Assembly: GCF_017569185.1 (NCBI RefSeq)
Contig: NZ_CP071869.1
Span: 3,276,001-3,340,000, forward strand
Source of the DNA: Polaribacter cellanae
GTDB lineage: Bacteria > Bacteroidota > Bacteroidia > Flavobacteriales > Flavobacteriaceae
Direction: 5' to 3'
Length of the DNA stretch: 64,000 nucleotides
The notes under the pieces were generated by a model that was not told the DNA's origin, searched no databases, and saw only the letters and a program-made list of their open reading frames with translations. This document shows, one piece after another, positions 56,824 to 64,000 of this stretch; positions within the stretch are counted from its first letter, which is position 1, and each line of letters opens with the position of its first letter. The position numbers and the translations under genes are program-made.

Positions 56824-56831
56824 TATTTTTG
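56824..56831 (+). promoter_or_regulatory. Possible -7 box of the OmpA-like-domain protein gene
   Basis: TATTTTTG matches TAnnTTTG and lies 25 bases before the ATG at 56857. The -33 box is not clear. Confidence 0.35.
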
Positions 56832-56856
56832 GATTTCTTACAAAAAGAAAAAAACT

Positions 56857-58743
56857 ATGAAATTTAACCGATTTTCAATACTTTTTATTGCTTTAATATT
56901 TTCAAATTTTGCTTTTTCACAAAACAATTTAGGTTTTAATCTGCCGACTTCAAATGCGCAGAGAACCCAAAAATGTAATTATTTTGCGAGTGCTTTCAAA
57001 CAAAAACCAAAAGAAGTACAGTTTAGCATTGTAAGAGAAGGAAACAAACTCTTTTTTAGTACAAACGATAAAAAATGGTTTTCTACAGTTTTTAAAAAAT
57101 CGGGAGATGGAATTGCCATAGATGTAGTTTCAAAATCGATGTACGATTGTGGTAAAGAAGTAAACAAATCGCAAATAAAAGGAACAGTTTTACCACCAGT
57201 TTTTGCTCAAAAATTAATGAGAGGTTTTAAGAAAACAGTTGGTTCTAATCGAGTACAAACTTTTATTGGAACAATTCCTGCGAAATTGAAAGACGAGGAA
57301 TTGGAATTTAACATCCTGTTTTTGAATGATAAAACGTTGTGTCGTTATCAACGCATTTACAATTTGGAAGCGTATGCTTGGGATTTGTTAGATATGGGTG
57401 TTTATTTAGATTCGCTTACTTATAAAGACAAGAAAATTATGACTTCAGACAGGTTTGAAACAAAATACAAAACCTTAAAATTTGTAATTCCTTTTGAGAA
57501 AAACAAAGCAACATATTCCAAAGAAGACATAAAACCTTTGTACGATAGTTTAAAACTAACCGATTTCAACATCAAAAAAATTAACATAAAAGCGTATTCT
57601 TCCATTGAAGGAAGTTTAAAAAGAAACTTAGAATTACAGGAAAAACGTGCAAATAGTATTGCAAAATCGTTACAATCTTTTCAAAAACCAAACATTGTTA
57701 CAGAGATTTCTTCTTCGGAAAATTGGGTAGAATTTTTAAACGATATTTCCAATACAAAATATAAAGATTTAAAGAAATTATCGAAGAAAGAAATAAAGCA
57801 AAAAGTAGTTGGAGCAACTTCTAAAGACCTAGAAAAGTATTTAAAAAACCATAGAAAAGCCGTAATTATTTTAGATTTAGACAGGAAAGACCAATATAAA
57901 GACATGTCTAAAGAAAAATTGGTTGGCATTTTTAACGACTTTGTTTTAAAAGGTTTTGTAGACAAAGCTTTGGTGGTTCAAAACTCCATTTTCGATAAGT
58001 TGAAAGATGAAAACTCTCCAGATTTATTAAATAAATTAAACGTTCCAAAACAGTTAAAATTTATACCTATTTTAAATAAAAATAGCATTATTAAATATGT
58101 TTTAGATGTAAGTTATGCAAAAATCGCTTACGGAGAATTAAAAAATTTAGAGAAAATAGATCCAAATAATAAAAGCATTAAATACAATATTGTAGTGGTA
58201 AAGTTTATTATGTGGAGAAATAATTGGGAGAAAATAGATGAGAAAGCTTTTAAAAATCAAATTTTAGCATTAAAAAAATACGGTATTACCCAGAATTTAA
58301 TTGACAGAATGTTGGTGAATTACAATATTGTAATGGCAGAAAAAAATATGCGAGCAAGAAAATACGATGCTAAAGACGAATCTGTAGATTTTATTGTGGA
58401 TACCTATGAGAATTTTAACCTTTCTAATTACGATTATTTGAGTTTAGCACAGTTTTTAACCTATTATGCAAACACAGACGAAGCAACCGAACTTTTAGAC
58501 GAGAAAGTGAGAACAATTACTGTAGATGAAGATTTGTTATACTATTATTTAAACCTTACTTTAATTGATCCTTATGCTGTGGAAACGCAAGATTACAGAA
58601 CAATTATGCTAAATGCGATTGAAATGAATAAAGAACGTTTCTGTAAATTATTTAGCTCTTCTTTAGATAAAGGAGTTACTTTCCAGTTATTAGAAAACAA
58701 ATATTTAAGAGCTACTTATTGTGAGAATTGTGCTAACAAATAA
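56857..58743 (+). CDS. Secreted protein with an internal OmpA-like segment, unrecognised
   Basis: A 628-residue protein with a signal peptide ending FAFSQ. The N-terminal half (about 20-200) has two Cys near 40 and 98. The middle (about 215-350) contains a periplasmic OmpA-like shape: VIPFEKNKATYS, IKAYSSIEGSLKRNLELQEKRANSIAKSL. The C-terminal half is helical and TPR-like (about 370-615), ending in Cys-Glu-Asn-Cys. No catalytic motif is recognised. It is probably envelope-located and may bind peptidoglycan through the OmpA-like part. The S1-like gene starts 5 bases later with a TTG. Confidence 0.6.
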   Translation: MKFNRFSILFIALIFSNFAFSQNNLGFNLPTSNAQRTQKCNYFASAFKQKPKEVQFSIVREGNKLFFSTNDKKWFSTVFKKSGDGIAIDVVSKSMYDCGKEVNKSQIKGTVLPPVFAQKLMRGFKKTVGSNRVQTFIGTIPAKLKDEELEFNILFLNDKTLCRYQRIYNLEAYAWDLLDMGVYLDSLTYKDKKIMTSDRFETKYKTLKFVIPFEKNKATYSKEDIKPLYDSLKLTDFNIKKINIKAYSSIEGSLKRNLELQEKRANSIAKSLQSFQKPNIVTEISSSENWVEFLNDISNTKYKDLKKLSKKEIKQKVVGATSKDLEKYLKNHRKAVIILDLDRKDQYKDMSKEKLVGIFNDFVLKGFVDKALVVQNSIFDKLKDENSPDLLNKLNVPKQLKFIPILNKNSIIKYVLDVSYAKIAYGELKNLEKIDPNNKSIKYNIVVVKFIMWRNNWEKIDEKAFKNQILALKKYGITQNLIDRMLVNYNIVMAEKNMRARKYDAKDESVDFIVDTYENFNLSNYDYLSLAQFLTYYANTDEATELLDEKVRTITVDEDLLYYYLNLTLIDPYAVETQDYRTIMLNAIEMNKERFCKLFSSSLDKGVTFQLLENKYLRATYCENCANK

Positions 58744-58748
58744 GAAAA

Positions 58749-59609
58749 TTGGGAAAAACGCCAGAAAATATTGAGTACTATTTAAATCCAAAAAACGATA
58801 AAGATTATCTTCAAGATTTATTATTTAGAGTAAAGCAATCTTTTGAAAATCAAGAAAATGTTGTTTTTAAAATTGTGAAAACCAAAGAAAAAGGGTTTTC
58901 TGTAAAAGTTGGCGGTTTATTTGCATTTGTGTCTTTTAATCATTTTTCTTGGTCATATCCTTCTTTTGAATTTTGGCAGAATATTTCAGAACATCTCATT
59001 GGTAAATATTTTACAGGTAGAATTTATAAATTAAAAGAAAAACCAATCTTAATTCAAATAGATGCAAAAGAAAAAGTATTTGAAAAAGTAATACTTAAGG
59101 AATATTATAGATATAAAGGTGTTATTTTACAAAAGACAAAGTATGGACTTTTTGTAGATTTGGGTGTACATTTTAATTGGAAATTTGGTTCAATTATTGG
59201 ATTGATTCACAAATCTACTTTAATGAATGTGATCGACTATGATAATTGGAATGCTGGAGATAAAATAACTACCCTATTTTTAGGGTATAATGAAGATAAA
59301 CAACTTATTCTTGGAGATAATATTGCAAAGGGAATTTTTTTTAGGAAGCAATTAGGCGGTTTAATAGGAACGGTTCAAAAAGTAAATGTAGTAATAAATA
59401 AAAATGGAGAAACTGAATATTTTGTTTTTGGAAAATACAAAGCAATAATTCCGATAAAAAAAGAATTTTACCCAAATTTTAGAACAACTGCAAAAAAATA
59501 CACTTACGAATTAAAAGATGGAGATGAAATAGAATGTGAAATTATTAAGATAAATAAAAAAAGAGATTGTTTTATTCTAAAGTTATTGATTGAACCACCA
59601 TCTAATTAA
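58749..59609 (+). CDS. Cytoplasmic protein with an S1-like RNA-binding segment
   Basis: A 286-residue protein, starting with TTG in the only reasonable frame. A segment at about 118-160 (YKGVILQKTKYGLFVDLG...SIIGLIHKSTL) has the S1/OB-fold pattern, and later strands (about 195-280) may form a second OB-like part. There is no signal peptide. No family is recognised with confidence. Spacing of 5 bases from the previous stop suggests the two are translated from one transcript. Confidence 0.6.
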   Translation: MGKTPENIEYYLNPKNDKDYLQDLLFRVKQSFENQENVVFKIVKTKEKGFSVKVGGLFAFVSFNHFSWSYPSFEFWQNISEHLIGKYFTGRIYKLKEKPILIQIDAKEKVFEKVILKEYYRYKGVILQKTKYGLFVDLGVHFNWKFGSIIGLIHKSTLMNVIDYDNWNAGDKITTLFLGYNEDKQLILGDNIAKGIFFRKQLGGLIGTVQKVNVVINKNGETEYFVFGKYKAIIPIKKEFYPNFRTTAKKYTYELKDGDEIECEIIKINKKRDCFILKLLIEPPSN

Positions 59610-59687
59610 AATATTTTTTTTTCAACCTCTGTTTCAGGATTTTTCTATATTGAAGATGCATTTTTTTTTTCGAAGAAAGGAGCCATA

Positions 59688-61196
59688 TTATAATTCTAAA
59701 AGTTCTTCCACAAATTCTCTGGAATTAGACAAACGAGGTACTTTATGTTGGCCACCTAATTTGTCTTTTTTCTTTAACCAACTATAAAATAAGCCCTCTT
59801 TTGCTTTGTGAACTTTCGGCGCCATCAACGTCATGTTTTGATAACGTTTCGCTTCATAATCAGAATTTATTGCCTTTAAAGCATTGTCTAACATTTCTGT
59901 AAAAAAGGAAATATTTTCTGGCGATTTTTCGAATTCTATAATCCATTCATGTCCGCCTTTTTCTTTTCCTTCCATAAAAATTGGACCCACTGTATAATCT
60001 TTAATGGTGGCTTCTGTTTTCTCACAAGCCAATCTTAAAGCTTCTTCAGCATTTTCAATAATTAACTCTTCCCCAAAAACATTAATATGATGTTTTGTAC
60101 GACCTGTAATTTTAATTCGGTATGGATCTAAATTTGTAAATTTTACAGTATCGCCAATTAAATAACGCCATAAACCTCCATTTGTGGTAATTACAATGGC
60201 GTAATTCACACCTTTTTTTACTTCAGAAAGTGGAATCGCAACAGAATTTTCTCCATGGTATTTGTCCATAGGAATAAATTCGTAAAAAATTCCATAATCT
60301 AACATTAGCAACAATTCTTTAGAACCATTTCTATCTTGAATTGCAAAAAAACCTTCGGAAGCATTGTAAATTTCGTAATATTTAAATTCCTTTTTCGGAA
60401 TTATTTTTTTGTACTGTTCGCGATACGGATTAAAGTTTACACCACCGTGAAAATAGACTTCTAAATTTGGCCAAACTTCCAGAATATTATCTTTTCCTGT
60501 TCGTTCTAAAATTCGATTTAATAAAACAAGCATCCAACTTGGAACGCCTGCTAAACTTGTAATATTTTCATTGATTGTTTCATCTATAATCGCATCCATT
60601 TTGGTTTCCCATTCGCCCATTAACGCAACTTCTTGGCTTGGAGCAGAACTAAAATCTGCCCAAAAAGGCATATTTTCTATAATTATTGCAGATAAATCTC
60701 CAAAATAAGAATCGTTATCTCTGTAAACGTCGGAACTTCCTCCCAAACGCAATCCTTTTCCAGTAAATAACTGTGTTTTCGGGTTGTTGTTAATATACCA
60801 GCAAAGCATATCTTTTCCTGCTTTCATGTGGCAATATTCCAAAGCCTCGTCACTTACAGGAATAAATTTACTTTTCGAATTTGTAGTTCCGCTCGATTTT
60901 GCAAACCATTTTATCGGCGAAGGCCAAAAAACATTCTGTTCTCCCCTTCTGCAACGCTCAATTAAGGGCTCAAAAGTTTCGTATTTTTGAATAGGAACTC
61001 TTTCCGCAAAATCTCTATAGTTTTTTATGGAAGAAAACTCGTTCTGTTTTCCAAATTCAGTGTTTTTAGAAGAACTAATCAGTTTTAATAAAAGTTCGTT
61101 TTGAACATCAATAGGATATTTTAAAAAAAGTTCTATTTGATGTTTTCGCTTCTTTAAAAACCAAGAAATAATAGAATTGATAATCTGAAACGCCAT
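59688..61196 (-). CDS. GH3 auxin-responsive promoter family protein
   Basis: A 502-residue adenylate-forming (ANL-type) enzyme like plant GH3 acyl-acid amido synthetases. SSGTTNSKSKFIPVSDEAL is the ATP-binding loop (about residues 104-122), YNASEGFFAIQD the core strand, and ITGRTKHHINVFGEELI the hinge region. Bacteroidetes copies are frequent and their acyl substrate and acceptor are unknown. The gene stands alone and is divergent from the DUF2797 gene. Confidence 0.88.
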   Translation of the reverse strand: MAFQIINSIISWFLKKRKHQIELFLKYPIDVQNELLLKLISSSKNTEFGKQNEFSSIKNYRDFAERVPIQKYETFEPLIERCRRGEQNVFWPSPIKWFAKSSGTTNSKSKFIPVSDEALEYCHMKAGKDMLCWYINNNPKTQLFTGKGLRLGGSSDVYRDNDSYFGDLSAIIIENMPFWADFSSAPSQEVALMGEWETKMDAIIDETINENITSLAGVPSWMLVLLNRILERTGKDNILEVWPNLEVYFHGGVNFNPYREQYKKIIPKKEFKYYEIYNASEGFFAIQDRNGSKELLLMLDYGIFYEFIPMDKYHGENSVAIPLSEVKKGVNYAIVITTNGGLWRYLIGDTVKFTNLDPYRIKITGRTKHHINVFGEELIIENAEEALRLACEKTEATIKDYTVGPIFMEGKEKGGHEWIIEFEKSPENISFFTEMLDNALKAINSDYEAKRYQNMTLMAPKVHKAKEGLFYSWLKKKDKLGGQHKVPRLSNSREFVEELLEL

Positions 61197-61278
61197 AGAA
61201 ATTCGTAAGTTTGTTTAGTTGGATTTTAAAACGAAAAGCACTTTAAAACCGAAGTTTAAAAATACTAAAATTTGTGAG

Positions 61279-62070
61279 ATGACATACCAAGGAGTTTTAA
61301 AAAAAATGAAAACGGAAAACGCGGAAGAAATTCAATATTATTTAGACATGAATTCCGATTTTTTAAACATGAATCAGCTGTTAAATAAGGAATTTACGAT
61401 TTCTTTTGTGAAATACGAATGTTTAAATTGTCATTTAGAAAAAGAAATATATAGACAAGGATTTTGTAAATCGTGTTTTTTCGACATTCCTTCTGCTGGA
61501 GATTGGATTATGAGACCCGAATTAAGCACAGCACATTTAGACCAAGAAGACCGTGATTTGGTGTACGAAAAATCGGTGCAACTACAACCACATATTGTGT
61601 ATTTGGCAAATTCTAGCAACGTAAAAGTGGGTGTTACCAGAAAAACACAAGTTCCAACACGTTGGATAGATCAAGGAGCACACGAAGCCATAGAAATTGT
61701 GGAAGTGCCCAACAGATATTTAGCAGGAATTACAGAAGTTGCCTTAAAAGAGCATGTTGCCGATAAAACCAATTGGCGAAAAATGCTAAAGAACGATGTA
61801 GATGATGAAAATTTAGTGGAATGGCGAAATAAATTAGAACAATACATTCCTGAGGAAGCCAAAGCATATTTTATAAACAGTAATTCTGAAACGAATTTAA
61901 ACTTTCCTGTAAAAAAATATCCATTAAAACCTAAGAGTTTAAATTTGATAAAAACACCTATTTATAAAGGAAAATTAGTCGGAATAAAAGGACAATATTT
62001 AATTTTTGAAGACGAAACGGTTTTTAATGTAAGGAGTAATGAAGGTTTGGTGGTTTCTATAGAAATATAA
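61279..62070 (+). CDS. DUF2797 zinc-ribbon protein
   Basis: A 263-residue cytoplasmic protein from the ATG at 61279. The MTYQGVLKKM opening and the four-Cys ribbon CLNC...CKSC (about residues 54-74) are family features, as is SNVKVGVTRKTQVPTRWIDQGA, which resembles a GIY-YIG-like core. An in-frame TTG at 61219 would add 20 residues without family support, so the ATG is preferred. Function unknown. The lipoprotein gene starts 3 bases later. Confidence 0.85.
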   Translation: MTYQGVLKKMKTENAEEIQYYLDMNSDFLNMNQLLNKEFTISFVKYECLNCHLEKEIYRQGFCKSCFFDIPSAGDWIMRPELSTAHLDQEDRDLVYEKSVQLQPHIVYLANSSNVKVGVTRKTQVPTRWIDQGAHEAIEIVEVPNRYLAGITEVALKEHVADKTNWRKMLKNDVDDENLVEWRNKLEQYIPEEAKAYFINSNSETNLNFPVKKYPLKPKSLNLIKTPIYKGKLVGIKGQYLIFEDETVFNVRSNEGLVVSIEI

Positions 62071-62073
62071 AAA

Positions 62074-62667
62074 ATGAATAAGTTTCTTATTTTCTTGATT
62101 GTGATTTTTTCTTGTAAGAAGGAGGTTTATTATTATCCATCAAAATCTTTTTTTGATGAAAATAAACCTAAAGAAATTATTATTGAAAATTTAAGCTATG
62201 GAGAAATTGTAGATTCTTTAACAAATCAAATATTTAAAGGGAAAAGACACTTTATTGAAATTAAAGACTCCAACAAAATCTATAAAATATCACCTTTTAC
62301 TTATACAGGTGGATATATAAGAGAGAGAAATGGGCTTTATATAAGAAATGATAGTTTAGATTTGATGAAGGGTATGTTTCCCATAAGCGATTTATCTAAA
62401 TATTTAAAATTGCACTATGAAAATAATGACAAAGAATACTATTATGCTTTTTCTTATAAAAGAGCTTATATTAGGTTAATTTTAGAAAGAGATGATAGTT
62501 CGGGAAAATTGAAAAAGATACTTTTAAATTTAGTGGAAGTTTACAATAAAACTGATATTAAAAATAAAGATAGTATCAAATTAGGTATTATGTTAGACTA
62601 TCTTTTGAAACCAGTTTTTCCACTTACACCACCTCTAAGTCCAAATGAAATAATCGAAGAATTATGA
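62074..62667 (+). CDS. Small lipoprotein, unrecognised
   Basis: A 197-residue protein with a lipoprotein signal (IFSC, Cys14). The mature part is basic, rich in Tyr and Ile, and ends in a proline-rich stretch FPLTPPLSP. No catalytic or binding motif was recognised. It lies 3 bases after DUF2797 and overlaps the nitrilase start by 4 bases, so all three are in one transcript. Confidence 0.6.
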   Translation: MNKFLIFLIVIFSCKKEVYYYPSKSFFDENKPKEIIIENLSYGEIVDSLTNQIFKGKRHFIEIKDSNKIYKISPFTYTGGYIRERNGLYIRNDSLDLMKGMFPISDLSKYLKLHYENNDKEYYYAFSYKRAYIRLILERDDSSGKLKKILLNLVEVYNKTDIKNKDSIKLGIMLDYLLKPVFPLTPPLSPNEIIEEL

Positions 62668-63617
62668 ATAGTAATTTATTAAAAGTAGCATTAGCGCAAA
62701 TTTCTCCAGTTTGGTTAAACAAAGAAAAGACAATCCGAAAAATTGAGAAATCTATTTTAGATGCATCCAAAGAAAACTGCGAATTAATTGTTTTTGGAGA
62801 AGCATTATTACCAGGTTATCCATTTTGGATTGCATTAACAAATGGCGCAACATGGAATTCTAAAACTCAGAAAGAAATTCATGCACATTATGTAAGAAAT
62901 TCTATTACCATAGAAAAAGGAGAGTTAGATTCCATTTGTAAATTGGCAAAAGAAAACAAAATTGCTATTTATTTAGGAATTATGGAACGCGCACAAAATA
63001 GAGGAGGGCATAGCATTTACGCTTCTTTAGTGTATATAAATGAAGAAGGTAAAATAAAATCTGTCCATAGAAAATTACAACCAACATTTGATGAGCGACT
63101 AACCTGGGCTCCAGGAGATGGAAATGGTTTGCAAGTACATTCATTAAAAGATTTTACTTTGGGCGGTTTAAATTGTTGGGAAAATTGGATGCCTTTACCA
63201 AGAACAGCGTTGTATGGTTTGGGAGAAAATTTACACATTGCAGTTTGGCCTGGAAGCGATTATAATACCAAAGATATTACACGTTTTATCGCAAGAGAAT
63301 CGCGTTCTTTTGTAATTTCTGTTTCCAGTTTAATGGCAAAAACCGATTTTCCAAAAGACATTCCACACTATAATAAAATAGTAAAAGATGCACCCGAAAT
63401 TTTAGCAAATGGAGGTTCCTGTATTGCTTCTCCTGATGGAGAGTGGTTGGTAGCACCAGTTTTGCATAAAGAAGGTTTAATTATAGAAACACTCGATTTT
63501 AATCGTGTTTTAGAAGAAAGACAAAATTTTGATGTTGTTGGACACTATTCAAGACCAGATGTAACAAAGTTGCATATAAATAGAGAAAGACAAAGTACGG
63601 TTTCTTATGAGGATTAA
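62664..63617 (+). CDS. Nitrilase/carbon-nitrogen hydrolase family protein
   Basis: A 317-residue cytoplasmic hydrolase with the Glu-Lys-Cys triad: E46 in FGEALLPGYPFW, K137 in HRKLQPTFDERLTW and C171 in GLNCWENWMP. The Pro-Gly-Tyr-Pro and NCWEN motifs are those of true nitrilases and cyanide hydratase-like enzymes rather than amidases. Substrate nitriles are unknown. It overlaps the lipoprotein gene by 4 bases (ATGA), ending the DUF2797 operon. Confidence 0.9.
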   Translation: MNSNLLKVALAQISPVWLNKEKTIRKIEKSILDASKENCELIVFGEALLPGYPFWIALTNGATWNSKTQKEIHAHYVRNSITIEKGELDSICKLAKENKIAIYLGIMERAQNRGGHSIYASLVYINEEGKIKSVHRKLQPTFDERLTWAPGDGNGLQVHSLKDFTLGGLNCWENWMPLPRTALYGLGENLHIAVWPGSDYNTKDITRFIARESRSFVISVSSLMAKTDFPKDIPHYNKIVKDAPEILANGGSCIASPDGEWLVAPVLHKEGLIIETLDFNRVLEERQNFDVVGHYSRPDVTKLHINRERQSTVSYED

Positions 63618-63634
63618 GATTTTGTTTGAAAAAA

Positions 63635-63707
63635 CAGGAACGCAAAGTCACACAAAGGTTCACAAAGAAACATACTATAGAGTATGAGTTTCTTCCCTTT
63701 GGGAAGA
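63635..63707. repeat. Fragment of a dispersed repeat
   Basis: ACGCAAAGTCACACAAAGGTTCACAAAG begins the gap, split here as ACGCAAAGTCACAC and AAAGGTTCACAAAG; TTCCCTTTGGGAAG is a short palindrome at about 63693-63706. Both look like pieces of common Bacteroidetes intergenic repeats. The gap lies between convergent genes. Confidence 0.4.
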
Positions 63708-64000
63708 TTAAGATGGGATTTTGTTTTCAACCAACTTTTCCAAAACACTCTCAACCCCAAGGTGATTATTACTTTTAGTAGCATGTTTTGCAATTTCTTT
63801 AATATCTTCATGAGCATTTTCCATAGCAAAACTAAACTCAGCTTCTTGTAACATTTCAATATCATTATGGTAATCGCCAAAAACCATGGTTTCTTCTTTG
63901 GTTACATTTAAGATTTTTTGAATTGCTTTTAAAGCGTTCCCTTTATTAGCTTTATCAGTAGAAATGTCTAACCAATTTTGTCCAGAAACTTTTAAAAGAT
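63708..64000 (-). CDS. HAD-superfamily hydrolase (Cof-type), C-terminal fragment
   Basis: The frame enters from the right edge with no start in the window and gives about 97 codons before a TAA. The sequence LDISTDKANKGNAL followed by MVFGDYHNDIEML (Asp-rich motif 4, GDxxND) and FSFAMENAHEDIKEIAKHAT is typical of HAD type IIB phosphatases. The order KGNAL then GD(Y)xND is diagnostic. Substrate is unknown. It converges with the nitrilase gene. Confidence 0.85.
   Translation of the reverse strand, partial: LLKVSGQNWLDISTDKANKGNALKAIQKILNVTKEETMVFGDYHNDIEMLQEAEFSFAMENAHEDIKEIAKHATKSNNHLGVESVLEKLVENKIPS

Noticed and set aside
63614..63880. Minus-strand 88-residue frame at the right edge
   Set aside because: It is a shadow of the true HAD hydrolase frame at 63708-64000, which shows clear motifs in a different phase.

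Overview
The window looks like chromosomal DNA from a marine member of the Flavobacteriaceae, most like Polaribacter or a near relative such as Tenacibaculum. Four things point there. The DNA is AT-rich. Several genes start with the flavobacterial promoter form TTG/TTTG, a spacer of about 18-21 bases, then TAnnTTTG, with little Shine-Dalgarno signal. Protein families typical of Bacteroidetes recur: a GYDIA-type GHMP kinase, a class II HMG-CoA reductase, DUF2490, DUF4407 and DUF2797 proteins, TolB-repeat amidohydrolases and BNR/VPS10-type repeat proteins. Many secreted proteins end their signal peptides near an Ala-Gln pair. No plasmid, phage or CRISPR signal was seen. Genus level is inference.

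Layout. 1-2.6 kb: end of hemW, a cyclase-family enzyme, a CorA transporter and an MmcQ/YjbR protein. 2.6-12.3 kb: three very large minus-strand genes (a TolB-repeat/amidohydrolase fusion, a kinase-peptidase-aminotransferase fusion and a secreted LacZ-type beta-galactosidase). 12.3-15.1 kb: ade, a 5-formyl-THF cyclo-ligase and a PhnA-like gene. 15.2-20.6 kb: a DUF4407 membrane protein, a BlaI/BlaR1-like (M56) regulatory pair whose sensor gene appears frameshifted, and an OmpA-type outer membrane protein. 20.8-22.7 kb: a cyclophilin lipoprotein with two envelope proteins. 22.7-28.1 kb: M1, S9 and M20 peptidases. 28.2-36.8 kb: tRNA-Leu, manA, a thioesterase, an S41 protease, then surE, a small membrane protein, lpxB, an NlpC/P60 lipoprotein and comEC. 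36.9-41.3 kb: a secreted thioredoxin, a POT peptide transporter and a second S9 peptidase. 41.5-45.3 kb: an HMG-CoA reductase with an extra C-terminal domain and a GYDIA kinase, split by a small mobile element. 45.3-51.3 kb: a flavoprotein, a redoxin, a MazG-like gene and a BNR-repeat protein. 51.4-58.7 kb: aroA, queA, rlmN, a polyprenyl synthase and an unrecognised envelope protein. 58.7-64 kb: an S1-like protein, a GH3 enzyme, a DUF2797 protein, a lipoprotein, a nitrilase and the end of a HAD hydrolase.

Functional themes. Peptide use is prominent: M1, two S9 peptidases, M20, S41 and a POT transporter could take extracellular peptides to amino acids. The HMG-CoA reductase, GYDIA kinase and polyprenyl synthase point to mevalonate-fed isoprenoid synthesis.

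The most interesting structure is a REP-associated tyrosine transposase (RAYT) at 43646-44086 flanked on each side by a full and a half copy of a roughly 150-base unit. The unit holds four small hairpins in a mirrored arrangement with CAATTGCA-type outer ends, much like a REPIN. A solo copy without transposase lies at 54052-54202. The block sits between two mevalonate-pathway genes and supplies an alternative in-frame ATG to the second. Other notable points are the apparent frameshift cutting a duplicated C-terminal module off the BlaR1-like protein, a BlaI promoter whose two core boxes each sit in an operator-like palindrome, and two unusual domain fusions.
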